The translations under genes were made by a program, and so were the position numbers. Of a DNA stretch of 64,000 bases, positions 46,982-60,250 are shown piece after piece. Position 1 is the first letter of the stretch. Each line of letters begins with the position of its first letter. Origin of the DNA: Cotesia glomerata (lineage: Eukaryota > Arthropoda > Insecta > Hymenoptera > Braconidae). The notes beneath the pieces were generated by a model that saw only the letters and a program-made list of their open reading frames with translations, had not been told where the DNA came from and did not search any database. The DNA lies in assembly GCF_020080835.1 (NCBI RefSeq), contig NC_058164.1:11850142-11914141 (forward strand). The letters run 5' to 3'.

Positions 46982-48773
46982 TGTAACGGGTATTTTTCCA
47001 GTAATATAAATAAACCAATTAATCCCCGGCTCGGAATTTTCTCGCCGGAGTCCAGGGTCTTTTCAGGGATAACTTATGTAATTTTTAAAAGAAATTTGAG
47101 CCTGAATATAATTGGAACACTATTTCTTTTTATTTAAGACAACAAATATCAAAAGCTTAAGTGATAATATGTACAAAATTTTATGTCAAAATTAACAATA
47201 TTCAAACATAACCCGCACACACCGTTTGTTTTTCCGTTTTCGGTGCCACCTGGTGGCTAAACTCTGTCTACTACCTTTACAAAGTAGTATTCCTACCGAC
47301 GGTTACACCCTATATCGCGGCCCTACTTACCCCTAATCCCGTTCGGGTGCTTGGAAAGCAACCCTTTCCGGCCCTACTTTCCCCTAATCCCGTTTGGGTG
47401 CTTGGAAAGCAACTCTTTTCAGCCCTACTTACCCCTAATCCCGATTGGGTGCTTGGAAAGCAACCCTTTCCGGCCCTACTTTCCCCTAATCCCGTTCGGG
47501 TGCTTGGGAAGCAACCCTTCCTAGCTACGCGGTGGCCAAATTTCCTCCAAATGGTCAAGTCAGCACTTACCTGGTTCCTGGTCGGAGACGAGGTAAGAGT
47601 TCCTTGGTAATCTTCCTGGTGAATGGTCTTCTACTAGGAAGGTTTTTACCACTGGGAAACTTGGTTGTTTTTTTTCCGTCAATAAAAATTGCTTTTAACA
47701 ATTTTTTGACTAGTCTTGCCAAGCGAGAATTTCTCGCCACCTAGTGGCATATTTAAAACTACATAAATCGGAAAAATCTTCTGAGTTCTTTTCCGATTTA
47801 TTCAAAAATGAATTTGATTTTACCGAAATATCTGTTAACAGATTCACTCATTACATATTTTTTTTTTTAACAGATTTTATTTCCATACTAATCCTGGTCG
47901 GGATTTAGAAAAAATAATTATTTCTCAAATAATTATTCTTTCCGATTTATTATTTTCGCCCAAAATAATTATTTCACAATAATTGTTTTGATGATTTAAT
48001 ATTTTTACCAATAAATTGTTCAATTTTAATTGTCAGGTAAATGTAAGTAAAATAATTTTTGTTCTTCTATAGAACAAAAATTTCCGTTACCGTGATCGGC
48101 TTTTAACATTTCTCAAACTATACTCTACCAGCGACAAGTTTTTGGCTATTACGCCACCTGTCGAGTGCCATTGAACTACACTTTTCAAACAGTCATTCAC
48201 ATAATTAATTTTACAACTGATTATTTTCCAGAACTAAATGATTAGATCATAAACAACGCAACAATAATTTTATGAATATAAATATTTTGTTTATTAACTG
48301 AATAATAAAAAATTAACCAGATAAAAAAAATAGAACAAGTTAAAAATTTAAACAAATCCGTAATTCCAGTTAGGCTCAAAAATAAATTCCACTTAGGTAG
48401 ATAAAATTATTTAAACAAAAAGCTTACACGCGTAAATAATTATAATTAAGACTCTGTCTTTTTTTTTTTTTTTTTTTTAAACAAATAATAAATAATTGGT
48501 AATTTAATATAAGAAACGACGTAAATTAATAGTTTAAATAATAGATGAACTAAGTAAACCGTAATAAGAATAATAATACCTATCTGAACAAAAATACAAT
48601 TATAAACATTTAATACGAAAATATATTCTCGCCGGTTCCGGCCGGCTTAGTATCAGGCGAACATGAGCTTGGAAGAGTAGGTATTCCTACTGCCGCTCCG
48701 CCGTCTCGCTCGCACCTTCGTTCTCGCCGCCTCGCCCGCTGTCTTGCTCGCACTCATACTCATGACCATCATA
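46982..48773. mobile_element. LTR-like insertion in element Q copy 2
   Basis: The left end TGTAACGGGTATTTT matches the inverse of the right end of solo LTR 3 (AAAATACCCGTTATA). ACAG flanks both sides (46978-46981 and 48774-48777), but the right end reads CATCATA and not CA. It contains CGCCACCTAGTGG-like motifs and a 51 bp minisatellite. It is a probable solo LTR with a damaged end. Confidence 0.4.
47318..47521. repeat. 51 bp minisatellite, four units
   Basis: The unit begins CGGCCCTACTTACCCCTAAT, followed by CCCGTTCGGGTGCTTGGAAA and GCAACCCTTTC. The four units differ at only a few positions. The repeat is GC-rich and gives long ORFs on both strands because 51 is divisible by three. Confidence 0.9.
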
Positions 48774-49689
48774 ACAGCCATGAGCGTATTTAACCTTTCA
48801 GACATGAACAGGTATGGACAGGCCTGATCAGACATGAATAGGCCTGATCAGACCTGAGCGTATTTAACCCTTCAGGCATGAACAGGTCTGATCAGACATG
48901 AACAGACCTGTTCAGGGCTGAGCATATTTGACGCTTCATACATGAGCAGACATGAACAGGCATAAACAGGCATGGACAGGCATGATCATATCTAATTTCA
49001 TGCCTGATCATTCATAAATAGGCATGATCAGGTTTAATTTCAGGCCTGATCATACATGAACAGGCACGGTCAAGTCTGATCATTTTTTCCCGGGCTTCGG
49101 TTACAGTCGACTCTCTCTCTCTTGATCTCCACACGGAAAAAATGAAACCCGACTGGTTCGTTTTCGGCACCAGACTCAGTCGTGTGCAAGAAAAAATGGA
49201 AGAAAAATTAGTTTACACCAGACTGAGTCGTGTGCACACCCGAATGAGTCTAGTGCAGCACAGGACAGTCAGAATTGCTTAAGGTTACAATTCTACCTTA
49301 AATATGATTTGACAGTTCAACAAAACATTTCATTTAATGAAAAAACAGATCAAAAAAATAAAGTAATTTATTTACATGTCTTCTGTATGTAATCAATCTA
49401 GCTACCAAAATAGTTGATGTACGATTTGCGAGTGAGGAGAAGTGTCTTTTTTTTTTGTGTTAGCTTTAAAATCATTTTGAGTATAGCACTTTATTAAAAA
49501 TGACCGTCCAATTTAATGTCGTTCAACTACTCGTGTAACAATCGCCAGACTTACAACTTCACCAATGACTGGTCGATGAATGGTTTACAGTGGTTGGCTA
49601 ATGATCGAAATGCCAGCTCAATAATTGACTGATCAAAGAGTAGCAATGGTTGGCCGATAACCGAGTTACATTAGCGTGTCACGAATGTT

Positions 49690-50527
49690 AGATTAATAGT
49701 CCATATGTATTAGAGAAATCGCCTGGTTAATATTTATCGTAATGTAAAATAGTTATTTTCGATACGTATGCGCAAAGATAGTTATTCTGGTAAGTTTGAA
49801 GTAACGTCACGAGGCTGAGATTATGGGCGCATTCTCAACAAAACCGAGTACGTTATTATCGGTCGAGCGAAGCGAGACCAGATATTACGTACGAGCCTAT
49901 ACAGCGGCCTATACAGTGAGTTTCAACTATATAACAGTCGAATATATAACTATAGAAAGCTTTAATGTATATCAATGTTTTGATCGATCGAAATTGTTGC
50001 AGAAAATTCTAGAATGATCCAGAAATTTCTAGGAAGATCTGGGAAATTCTAAAATCTACGTTTAGATTCTAATCGAATGATAATGTTCTACAAAATTCTA
50101 GAATGACTCAGAAATATCTAGAATGATCGGGGAAATTTTACAATGATATAGGAAATTTCAAAATCTACGTTTAGATTCTGATCGAATGAGAATGTTCTAG
50201 ATAATCCTAAAATAATCTGGAAAGTTCTAAAAACTACGTTTGGATTCTGATCGAATGAGAATGTTTTAGAAAATTCTAGAATGGTCTGGGAAGTTCTAAA
50301 ATGTACGTTTAGATTCTGATTGAATGAGAGTGATTTAGAAAATTCTAGAATGATCTAGAATAAATAACTCCGAGTAAACTAGAAAGCTTTAAAATCAATG
50401 TCAACATCTTATCGGTCAAAAATATGCTGGATTGTTTTACTAACTTTTAAAACATCCCAAAAAATTCTAATAACAACAAATAACTGTACTATTAAAAATG
50501 ACCCAGCGAAGCGGGTGTTCACGGCTA
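49690..50527 (+). mobile_element. Helitron 3' end with internal tandem repeats
   Basis: It ends ACCCAGCGAAGCGGGTGTTC then ACGGCTAG followed by T, a hairpin plus CTAG as in the other Helitrons. Upstream at 49998-50365 there are four to five units with AAATCTACGTTTAGATTCTG and TCGAATGAGAATGTT at spacings of about 70-110 bases. The start at 49690 is approximate; no TC end was found. 49095-49689 holds only MITE-like CACACGGAAAAAATG sequence. Confidence 0.5.
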
Positions 50528-50963
50528 GTAAAATATCAATCTTTTGTAGATTTTATTTGCTTTCTTTTATATTTTGACAGCTATTAAAGCAATGTTTATA
50601 AAACAATACATGTACTCTACAAGCTTCTAGTAATTGATTTCAATATTTCTTAGCCGTCGATTACTAATTAAAAACTAATTTTTAATCAACTTAAAAAAAA
50701 TAAATTCTGTTATTAGAACGAGTGTAAATATCCGGAAAAGTTCTGTGCATGTTATCACTCTTAATCAGAGCATTTGTTAATAAACTTTAAAATAATTTAT
50801 TTTTTTTTTTTAATTTATTAATTTTTACTTCTTTTTTATGCCCGCCCCGACCAGCAAAGCCTCGGCTTTGCAAAAGTCGGCCGGTGTCCCTCTCACGCCC
50901 GGCAAAACCTCGTCTTCACCTCGGTTTTGCACAATCCCTTCCACGGGGTTGCAAGAAAAAAAA
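50528..50963. other. No gene recognised
   Basis: AT-rich DNA, then a compositionally distinct GC-rich patch at 50838-50955 with AGCCTCGGCTTTGCAAAAG and AAACCTCGTC/CCTCGGTTTTGC motifs, probably the end of an unidentified repeat. Confidence 0.35.
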
Positions 50964-51695
50964 TTAGTAAAACGGTTCACCCTAAAGGCCATCCCTGCAA
51001 CTTCCCGCTAATTCCATACTTGGGCGCTTAAAATTGTACTTATGATGTTTTTGAGATTTCTGAGCTCAAAATATAATTTATGTGATATTTTGAGGCCGCT
51101 GAGGTCAAAGAGATAGTATTTATATGCATTTGAGCTCTTCGAGCTCAAAAGTCTGATAGAAGTTTCATAGAACACTACTTTTGGAATTTTCAAACCGCAA
51201 TAACTTTTGAATAGATCGACCGATTTTCACGAGGTTGGCGGCATTCGACGCAGTTTTATCAGCCTCGTAAAAAATTTTCAGATTTTAATTGATCGAACCA
51301 AAAATTTCAGAGTAATTTCGAAAAAACACTTTTTTTGGTTTTCTTTCGTTCACGATATCTCTCGAACGAATTAACCGATTTCGACCAGCTTGGTGGCGAT
51401 CGACGTGGTCCGAATCGGTCCAAATTATACTCAAAATTTAAGTTTAGCCAAGCCCTTTCAAATGGCACCAACCGCGATAAAATCGGATGAGCCGTTCAAA
51501 AGTTATAAGCGGTTCACATACTTTCACACACACACACACATACAGACACCGTAACAACCTCGCGGGAGTCGTCAGGGAAGTTTCCTATGACCTGCAAACG
51601 TCGAGATCTGATGAAAACTCAATTTTTGCAAAACGGGGTGAAAACAATAACTTCCCGATTTTTGAAAATCTTCGATTTTCTCAGCGGGAAGTTAA
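50964..51695 (+). mobile_element. HINE/DINE-1-like element, copy 3
   Basis: It starts TTAGTAAAACGGTTCACCC in an A-run. It has AACTTCCCGCTAA at 50999-51011 and TCAGCGGGAAGTT at 51681-51693, with a short (AC)n tract (51525-51541). It is shorter than copies 1 and 2 through loss of one internal module. Confidence 0.65.
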
Positions 51696-52134
51696 TAGTA
51701 TACAACCCACAACCAGAATGTTGGATGCCCTGACGTATGGGATATGATAGCCGAGGCTACGCCTTAGAACAAAATTGAATTTTTTATGCTCCCTTACGGC
51801 ATCTATAACGTGATAAAATGCAGACAACTTTTCCATGGAATTAAAAAAATCGACAAACCCATGATTGTCCCAGAAAGAACTGTTCAGCTACCCCTAAGAA
51901 TGAAAATTGACCAAAATCAGAAGAAAAAATATCAAAATTTCTACAAAATCATCGAAGCTTGTAATTTGTCGTAATACGCAAACATCTACCCTACCCAATT
52001 AAAATAATCGACAGACTCCTAACTGCCCCAGAAGCTACTGTTTAGCCGTTTAGCTATTCCTAAGACTGAAAATTGGCTTAAAAATCCTAAAAACATTTTT
52101 AAAATTGTCCGTTGATACTGGAGATATTTTATAT
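51696..52134. other. No gene recognised
   Basis: Two short plus-strand ORFs, neither with a known domain. AACTGTTCAGCTACCCCTAA and a diverged repeat of it near 52030 (ACTGTTTAGCCGTTTAGCTA) suggest an imperfect duplication. Confidence 0.3.
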
Positions 52135-52332
52135 TACACTAATAGAAGGATTTGTTTATAGTTAAAAATATTTGTTGATATTTAACAAATGAATATCAGA
52201 TTTATTAAATACAAACAAATCATTTTAAATACTAAGAAATATTTGTTTAATACTAAAAAGTGGTCTCTAATAAATGATTTGTTAACTATTAACAAATATT
52301 TTTTGGTACAAATAAATCCGTCTATCAGTGTA
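52135..52332. mobile_element. Mariner-type MITE (198 bp)
   Basis: TACACTAATAGAAGGATTTG at the left and the inverse ATAAATCCGTCTATCAGTGTA at the right, so the element is CACT...AGTG flanked by TA on both sides. The interior has inverted AACAAATATTTG motifs. A TA duplication fits Tc1/mariner; the family assignment is inference. Confidence 0.6.
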
Positions 52333-54312
52333 CGCGGACAACTACTCCACATAATTAAAAAAAAAAAAAAAAAACAGGCCCCTAACTACCTATTTTAATT
52401 GGAAACCTGCGTCGAATAATGCCAATAAGTACATCAAAATCGAACAATTCGTTCGTAAGTTATAACTGTCGAAAAATTTTGAAATAATCGTTTTTTTCAT
52501 GTAATTTTTTAATTTTTGAGCTTAAAGAGCTCAAAAATCATCCACTTGGAAAATTTTCAATCGTTCCTAGTTTAAAAAAACGGGAAGTTACAGGGATGGC
52601 CTTTTATTGAACAAAAAATTTAATTTCAAATTCCAGCTTGAATAACGAATTTGATAAATTTTGAAAAAATGCTCTTACAAACAATGTAAATACATGCCAT
52701 TATCATTTTGAAAAATTTTAATCGATATTTTCATGAAGATATCGATTGTTGAAGTTTTCAATTGTCGGATGTCAGATGAATTTACACTCATATTTTTTAA
52801 ACAATTAAAGAACAGTAAAAATACAATTTTCTGACGAAAATCGCTTTTCAACGTTAATAAATTTAACATATATTGTAGTTTTTTCAAGTTTTTCGTAATT
52901 TTGTTGATAAAATAAAAGTTATGATCTATAGAAAAATCAAATTTTTCAACGGACCAAAAAAAAATTAAATCTATAGCGAAAAAAACAAGAATTTTATTTC
53001 GACTTCAACTTTAACTTTGAATAAGTTTCTAAGGAGTGTATTAAAAAGTCAGCAACACTATTTATTCACTATAAGTACACTTTAGGATTTTCTAAAATTT
53101 TCTAGCTTCATGTTTTCAATAACACTCTTTTTGTCTCTATTTTATACTTGTTATTATTTGACATTAAAAATTGTTTATGTTTATTTTTTCAGTAATTCTT
53201 GTAATTTCGGATTACAAGAGTCGTGCAGAATTTTTCAGTTACTCTTTTTGTTCACCAGCCTTTTTTCAACCCTGCTCTCACTTGCATATAGAGAAAGAAT
53301 AGTGTGCGGACGACACTTCATTAAAGCGACGCGACAACGATTTTCTTTCCGCTTGGTCTCACGCGTTTGTTATATATAGCATACAGTAGAAACAAAAAGT
53401 ATGAGAAAATTAAATAAGAGAAAGAGCGAAAACGTCACTTGGTTGTCCGCAATTATATCCAAGCTTCACATAAATTTACGACTATTTCTTATATTATGTG
53501 ATACCCAAGAATTTTTCTTGTTTTTTTTTTTTTTTTTTCAATTCGTGTCTTTTTTCCTTTTTTATATTTTATAATTTTCTGTTGTCACATTGCTATTGTA
53601 CGTTTGTCTGACACTAGTATTCCTTTTTTACTGTCAGCCTGTCTGACTGTATTTCGTTTTTACTACTGTTCGCTCTTAATCTCACTAAAATTTTCGTTTC
53701 CGTTGACCTATTGAAATACTATCGACAAATATAGAATTATAAAATTCTACGACGGATTTTTTCATAAATTTAGTTTAGTTTAAATTAGTTTATTAACAAA
53801 CTATGCCAAGGCTGATGCCGAATGGCAAAGAGAAAATATACATAAGAATTTTTACATTATTGTGCAGTTTAAACTATAAACATTTAGAATATTTTACATA
53901 AGAATATTTTTGGATAGATAATATTAAATTTATATAAAATTATGATTGAGTATAAAAATTTAATTTATAATGAATTAACCAATAATTTTAAGAATCTTTG
54001 ATATAACAATAAAAACAGATAAGAAAATTTGCGTTATAAAGAAGCTATATCATGAAAGTTTACTAAGAGTTTGAAGACTAATAATATAGAAATAAGAAAA
54101 TTGACTAATAGTTTATGATCAAACATCAAAATTGAATAAATAATCAAACGTTTTATTTTTAAAATTAAATTTATTTCTGAATTGTTCATGTAAAGCATTT
54201 AAAATTGAATATCTTAACAACTGCTATAAAATTTGAAATAAATTATATCATCATAATTTAATGATGAGTTTTTTTTTAAAATACATAAACATTTCATGGC
54301 CTCGTATAAACA
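52333..54312. other. No gene recognised
   Basis: A short HINE-like remnant (CGGGAAGTTACAGGGATGGCC) lies at 52580. ORFs of up to 89 codons on both strands have no recognisable domain. The rest is AT-rich with homopolymer runs. Confidence 0.4.
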
Positions 54313-54973
54313 TTAGGGTGTTTAAAAAAAAAAAAAAAAAAATTTTTTTTTTTTAATGGTGTTGAAAAGTTGAAAGTACATTTAAAAACAAAAATTTTGG
54401 CGCCTATTAGAGCCCTTAATATTAATATTAAGGTTTGCCTCAATTCATTTGTAATTTTTCTATTTAAATAACACGAGAAAACTTTTTTTTTATTTTTGAA
54501 TTTTAATTACTTCGGAATGGCTTGTTTACGCAAAATCTTAGAGCGAGGTCTTATAGGAAATTTCACGTTCTACAAAAAACGTTTGAAGGTAAAAGTTCCT
54601 CAGATCAACCGTTTCAAAGATATTTGCAATCAAAAATAACACCAATCAAAAATTTAAAATATTTTCCAATAAAATTGCAAAAAAATATCATACTTTATAT
54701 TGATATTGTTTTTTTTTGTAAAATCAATTGAATTCTGTTAATTTGAGATTTTAATTTTTTTTTTGCTTATTTACTCCATACGTAACTCACAAAAAGTACA
54801 AATACATAAATATAAAGGTTAAAATTATCAAACAAATGATTTTTGGGTCTCTTTTATAACAAATTTATTTTATTTTCTACCAAATGCTAATAAATTCTAT
54901 TAAACAATGAATTCTTTATAACAAAAAACAATATTTAACAACAATTCATAAAATTTTTTCTAACTTGAAAATA

Positions 54974-57650
54974 CTATAGTTTTATAAAATTATTTTTATT
55001 GCAATTAGGATATCGTTTTCTGTGTTCTGTCACTACTTGCAATAAATACTGAAGCTGTTCTTCATTTTTCGTTAAGCATCGATTATGCTGCTCTATCAAT
55101 GCCACGCCGCGTTCTGCTACATCATTTACAACTTGAAGTTTCTCAAAATACTCTAAGTTTCTTTTGTAATTTAGATTCTGAGGCCACAAAGTTACATCCT
55201 CATCAATGAAATCATACGACAAATCAAACGATTTAAACAGATTTATCGATCTCATAGATACAAATTGACTAAGATCTTTATTTAATAATGACTCTAAATT
55301 TTTCTTATCAATTATAAAACGACTCGTTGTAGTTTCATTGGTTTCACAGTTTTTTAAAGCATGAACTATTCTTCTTTTTGTTTCAACTGAAACAGTTTCG
55401 TCAAAGAGAGATAAAACAGATAACTCGTTATTTAAATACCACAAGTGATCGGCTAATTTTTCTGAGCATGCCCGTGAAATAGTATTATTAAATTTTTTAT
55501 ATGAAATTAATTCTTTAATTAAAGTTAAATCATTATTAGGTGCTGTTATAGCGCACGGCGCAGTATACCAAGCTTTTAAATATAATATTATGATAAATAA
55601 ACTAAGTTCTCGTAATCCAGCTATTTCTGATTTAGTAAGATGAAATTCATTTCTAAATAAAAAAATTTTTAAACTATATATTGCTTTAGCCATCCACCTT
55701 GCATGATGGACGGCTCCAGGACGCTTAAATGTAATATTTGTGGTAGTAGCACTCAAAAATATCGATGATAATTGCAGGAGTTCACGGTAATCGTCACGAC
55801 AATGATCCATCTACAAAAAAAGTTCAAAGTCAAAATAAAATTAATTACATTGCAACCTCAAAGTAAAGAACATTGATTATTATCAACTGATGTGAAGTAA
55901 AAGTTACAAAATATTTTACAAATGCAATTGTAATCGTTAATGATGATTAAGAGTGTAATAATCATGTGAAATTGATTTCCAATATTTTTATTTACAACGG
56001 GGTTAATTATTAAGTGTAAAATGGATGATTATACGGAACTTCATAAATTTTCATGTTTCACTTTAACATCAGTTGATAATTCTTTAGCGCTGGATTAAAA
56101 AATTTTACTTCTATTTGATTATTAACGAATTTCAAAATTTCATCTTTGATTGGTATTATAACTTCCAAAATTTCTTGGTCATAAATACCAGCCGTAAAGT
56201 TTGATTGATCAATTTCATCCCACTTCTTTTTAAATCTCTGAGAAATTGGAACGTTTGGGCCAGATGAAGCAGGCCAGTATATTTCAAATGCACTTCGAAG
56301 AACAATTTCAAAAATATGATATCGACATGGCAAGTATAACGGTTGTCGATTCAGAGCCTTTTCTACTAATACACACGCACCATTTCTGATTCCTGTAAAA
56401 ATAAAATAAGAATTTAGCATTTAATATTACTATAACTAAACGCTTTATATATTAATATTTAATAAGTAATTTACCCGTATTTGACGCTGTAGTATCAGAA
56501 CACAATGCTTCGATGTCATCAGTATTAATATTCCATTGTTTTACTGTTGTAATAATAGCTGAAGCTTGATTTTGTCCAGTTCCAGATTCTAGTTTGGGGA
56601 CTCCTAACAGTTGAAATTTACCTGATGATGATAAAATAATAGGAAGCCGGTCAACTTGTTCTATACCTATAATATCTGACAACAGTTTTCCATCAAAATG
56701 TAGCACATAATTATCAGTTTCCAAATTAGTTTTCAGATTTAACGTCGCTACTTTGCGAAATTTTTCCCGTGCTCGGTGAATAGTCAAATGACTGAAGTTT
56801 ACGCTTGCACAATCAATATTTAGGCTAGATAATAAAGCAGCAAAAATGTAAGTCACCGACCTACTACTCACATTAGCTCTATCCAAAGCCGTAGCAAGTT
56901 CTGGTGTCATTAGATCAATTTTAGGAACTTGTTGTTTTGAAATTTCATCTTCATAATCAGAGATTATACGAGATGTATTACTTTCCAACGATTTCTGGGA
57001 TAACTTAGATGTTTGACTTGATATTTCATGATTAACAACATTATCAGTCTCAACTGTACAAGAATAGTCAACATTGTCATTACCGAACTTTCCGACATCA
57101 AATGTACCACTATCATTATTGTTATTATAATTGATATCAATGTTCTCTTCATTATTGTTATCACTATTACTGTAGTTATTATTTTCATCGCTTACATCAA
57201 CATCCATATCTTCAACATCTTCTGGAATTGGTTGAGAATTATATGAAATAAAACCACGTCGAATGGAAGATTTTTGTCAGTAAATTTAGCACATCAGCAT
57301 GAGCTATATCAAATAGTTTATTTAATTCGTCCCGAAAAAGGGACTCATTTTTTTTTTTGAGATTTTAACTTTTTTCTCTTACAGTTTTTTTGTAAATTCC
57401 TCCATCGATTGTGTTTTGAGGTTAGTTTTAAAAAAGCAGATCTTTTCTCTCTTGTCGGGATTTGTGCCACACACCAAATTTCGAAAACTTTGTCGACGGT
57501 GGTTGATATGCTTTCTTTCACTGAAAAATTTTTCGTTTTGAGATAATAAAATAAAAGTGACATAACCTCTTTCAATGAAGGTAATTTTTTTCCATCAAAT
57601 TCACTTAATACATCACCAATCAAGTACACTGTTTTCACCATTGTGATCAT
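54974..57650 (-). pseudogene. Transposase gene of family F, near-complete
   Basis: Exon 1 runs from 57650 to 56475, exon 2 is 56109-56392 and exon 3 is 54974-55810. Introns of 82 bp (56393-56474, CGG/GTAAAT...TTACAG) and 298 bp (55811-56108, GAA/GTAAAA...TTGTAG) keep frame. Blocks in order: LNKLFDIAHADVL, YVLHFDGKLLSDIIG (first Asp), LLGVPKLESGTGQNQA, ALCSDTTASNTG (second Asp) joined by splicing to IRNGACVLVE, LYLPCRYHIFEIVL, RDDYRELLQLSSIFLS, PGAVHHARWMAKAIYSLKI and VVNDVAERGVALIEQHN. This order resembles the hAT/P-type RNase H fold, but I cannot name the superfamily. Two frameshifts lie in A-runs of exon 1 (near 57350 and 57275), upstream of the catalytic part; the MDVDVSDENNN frame (57207-56475) is open. 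A cryptic intron could bypass the lesions. The gene is probably inactive, but the core is intact. Confidence 0.8.
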
Positions 57651-57937
57651 AAAATTTATAACTTATATATTTTAATTATAAGCAAATTAAATTAATAATA
57701 TAACGAATTTAAATAACAATCAGTATCAATAAAGAAAGACAATGACGAGAAGATAGAACAAAGCATTGAAAGCAGAGCAACAAAGAGAAATTGGTACTGA
57801 ACGACCAAGCTTACCAACACAGAGCTTACTAACTACATTACTCAAATCAAACGAATATACTACTTTTATCGTCGGAGCTGAATAAAGCTCATTCAATATT
57901 TTTTAAATGAAAAAAATTAATCAAATTTTATAGTTGA

Positions 57938-60250
57938 CTAGCTGTTACCCGCCCGCTCCGCTGGGCACTTAATACAGTTGTATTTTGAGATCTAGAATTG
58001 AAATTCAATTGAAGTATTGTTCTGACTTGCACAGATTCAAAATTCTATCGGATTGGCCTGTACCTTTTATCCATGTCATAATTCTAGCGAATATCCATTG
58101 TAACTTTCAATGTGCAATCACTATAACATTCCCGTGGCTATCTCCAAAAATGAATAATCATTTTTGGATTTACGATTTTAATTTTTGATTTTACGAAATC
58201 TCTTAAAATGAATAGCCAAATTTTTTTTCCACATCTCAAGTGTTTAGAAAATGTTTTCATTTTAATCTGTTACATTCCCGCGATCCCGTAATAAGAACAA
58301 TTCATTGGTTATGTAATCAGCAAAAATGAAATGTATGCAAAATACTTAGTCCGTTGACTATATAGCTACATGTAAAGTTAAATTTTAGAAACCTTACAAT
58401 GACTTTTTCGCCGCTGCCAAAGAGACGATTGTGGTAAGAAAATATAATTATTAAAAAAGGAAAATATTTTAATCCGTTGACCTTGGAGGCCATCCCTGTA
58501 ATTACCTGTTTCTCTTAAGATTCTATCAAATTTTATATCTCTAGGAAATATATTTGAAGAATATGAATTTTTTGACAACTATCACTCCCGCACTCTTATG
58601 TGAGAGAGAAATTTCGTAAGATCCTATTCGAAATGATTTTTACATTAAAAATAATATATTCCAACAAAACTTCGAGTCCATAGAAAATATTGTTTTGAAA
58701 AGAAAGATTTTCATTGTTAACGCTTCCGCAGTCCCTTTGGGATTGGAATTTGATAAAATTCATTCTTAGCTGAACTCGACATGATACATGAAGACTCCCA
58801 CCAAATTTGAAGTCTGTCGAAGTTACAGTTTGGAAATTAAAATTTTAGATTTTAACACCCACCCCCGCAATTCCTATCAGAAGTAAACTTTATTGAAATC
58901 CATTTTGAGATGATCTCTACAGGAGAAATAACAGATTTCTACCAAATTTAGAGTTTTCAGAAGCTATATTTTGGAAATGAACATTTTTTATTGTCAACAC
59001 CCACCCCGCGATCCTTATTGGAGGTGATTCGTTGTAAAATCCGTTCTTAGATCATTTCCATATCACATACAGAAGACTCCTATCAAATTTAAAGTCTATA
59101 GCAGCTATAGCTTTGAAATTAAAAATTTTAATTGTTAATACCCACCCCCGCAAACCCCTGTGGGGTGAGCTATCGTAAAATTCGTTCCTATATTATTTCT
59201 ACATCTCTTACAGAAAATTCCTACCCAGTTTGGAGTCTATTGGAGCTATAGTTTGAAAACGGGAATTTTTTATTGTTAACGCCCTCGCAATCCTCTTTGG
59301 GGTAGGATATCGTAAAATTCGTTCATAAATTATTTTTACATCACGTACAGAAATTTCCTATAAAATTTGGAATCTGTAGGAGCTATAGCTTGAAAATTAC
59401 AAATTACAAAGGAATATTCCTACCAAATTTCAAGTCAATCGACCTAATAGTTTCTGAGATTTCGTGATGAGTGAGTTAAAAAATGGGATTTCCTATATAT
59501 ATATAGATTCACAAATATAGGTATACAAATACATAGAGTGATAATATAATGGTACATGATCATCTATTAGGGCTTTTACCTTATATAAAAATTTTTAATT
59601 TTTTTTATATTTAATGCCTTCTTATTATCCTTTAGGAATTGAATTTTATAATTTTTTAATTAACGCCCACGCAAGGATTTGTGAGGGTGGCATTTCATAA
59701 AATTCATTCTTTACAGCTCAAAAACTCCAAAAAAATCAATCTGGCCAAGTTTCAATCCTTTAGCTGCTATTGATTAAAAAGTACAATTTCTTTTAATTTT
59801 ACGCCCACGCACGGACATGTGGGGGTAGAATTTAATGAAATTTATTCTTAACAGCTCAAAAACGCCAAAAAAGCATTCTGGCCATGTTTCAAAGTATTAA
59901 TAGCTATAGATTGAAATTTACGAATTTTTTCTTAATTTGACGCCCACGCACGGGCACGCCAGGGGGGTGGAATGTCACAGAATTCGTTTTTAAAAAATTT
60001 CTAAATGTAATTTGAAACATTCTGACCAAGTTTTGAACTATTAAAAGCCATAATTGAAAAATATGAATTTTTTTTCGTGAACACCCCCGCAACCCCCCTT
60101 GTGGGTGGAATTTCGTGAAATCCGTTCTTAGCTGACCTCTACTTGGCAAAAGGAATATTCCTGCCAAATTTAAAGTCTCTAGGTCTTATAGTTCCAGAGA
60201 TATCGTGATGAGTGACTATCTATAGAAAGTCTCCTATATATATATATAGA
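57938..60250 (-). mobile_element. Non-autonomous Helitron with proven empty site
   Basis: On the minus strand it begins TCTATATATATATATAGGAG (60250) and ends GCCCAGCGGAGCGGGCGGGT then AACAGCTAG (57938). Copy 1 of F at 883/884 is the empty site: TAGTTGA/TTGAATTG, that is insertion between A and T with no duplication, as expected for Helitrons. The interior has five to six modules with CACCCCCGCAA and CTACCAAATTT. A second 5'-type terminus (TCTATATATATATAGGAAAT) lies at 59507, just before half of a nested MITE. The 87-residue ORF inside is duplicated inverted at 60477 and is unlikely to be coding. Confidence 0.85.

Larger units (their letters stand above)
45611..49094. mobile_element. Palindromic element Q, copy 2
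   Basis: Termini are CCCGGGAAAAAATGATCAG and the inverse CTGATCATTTTTTCCCGGG. It has the same layout as copy 1: GATCAGACATG arrays at 46320-46690 and, inverted, at 46850-46981 and 48779-49085, and the 5S-like core at 45854-45955. It is interrupted by an LTR-like insertion (46982-48773) at a different position from copy 1. Confidence 0.75.
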
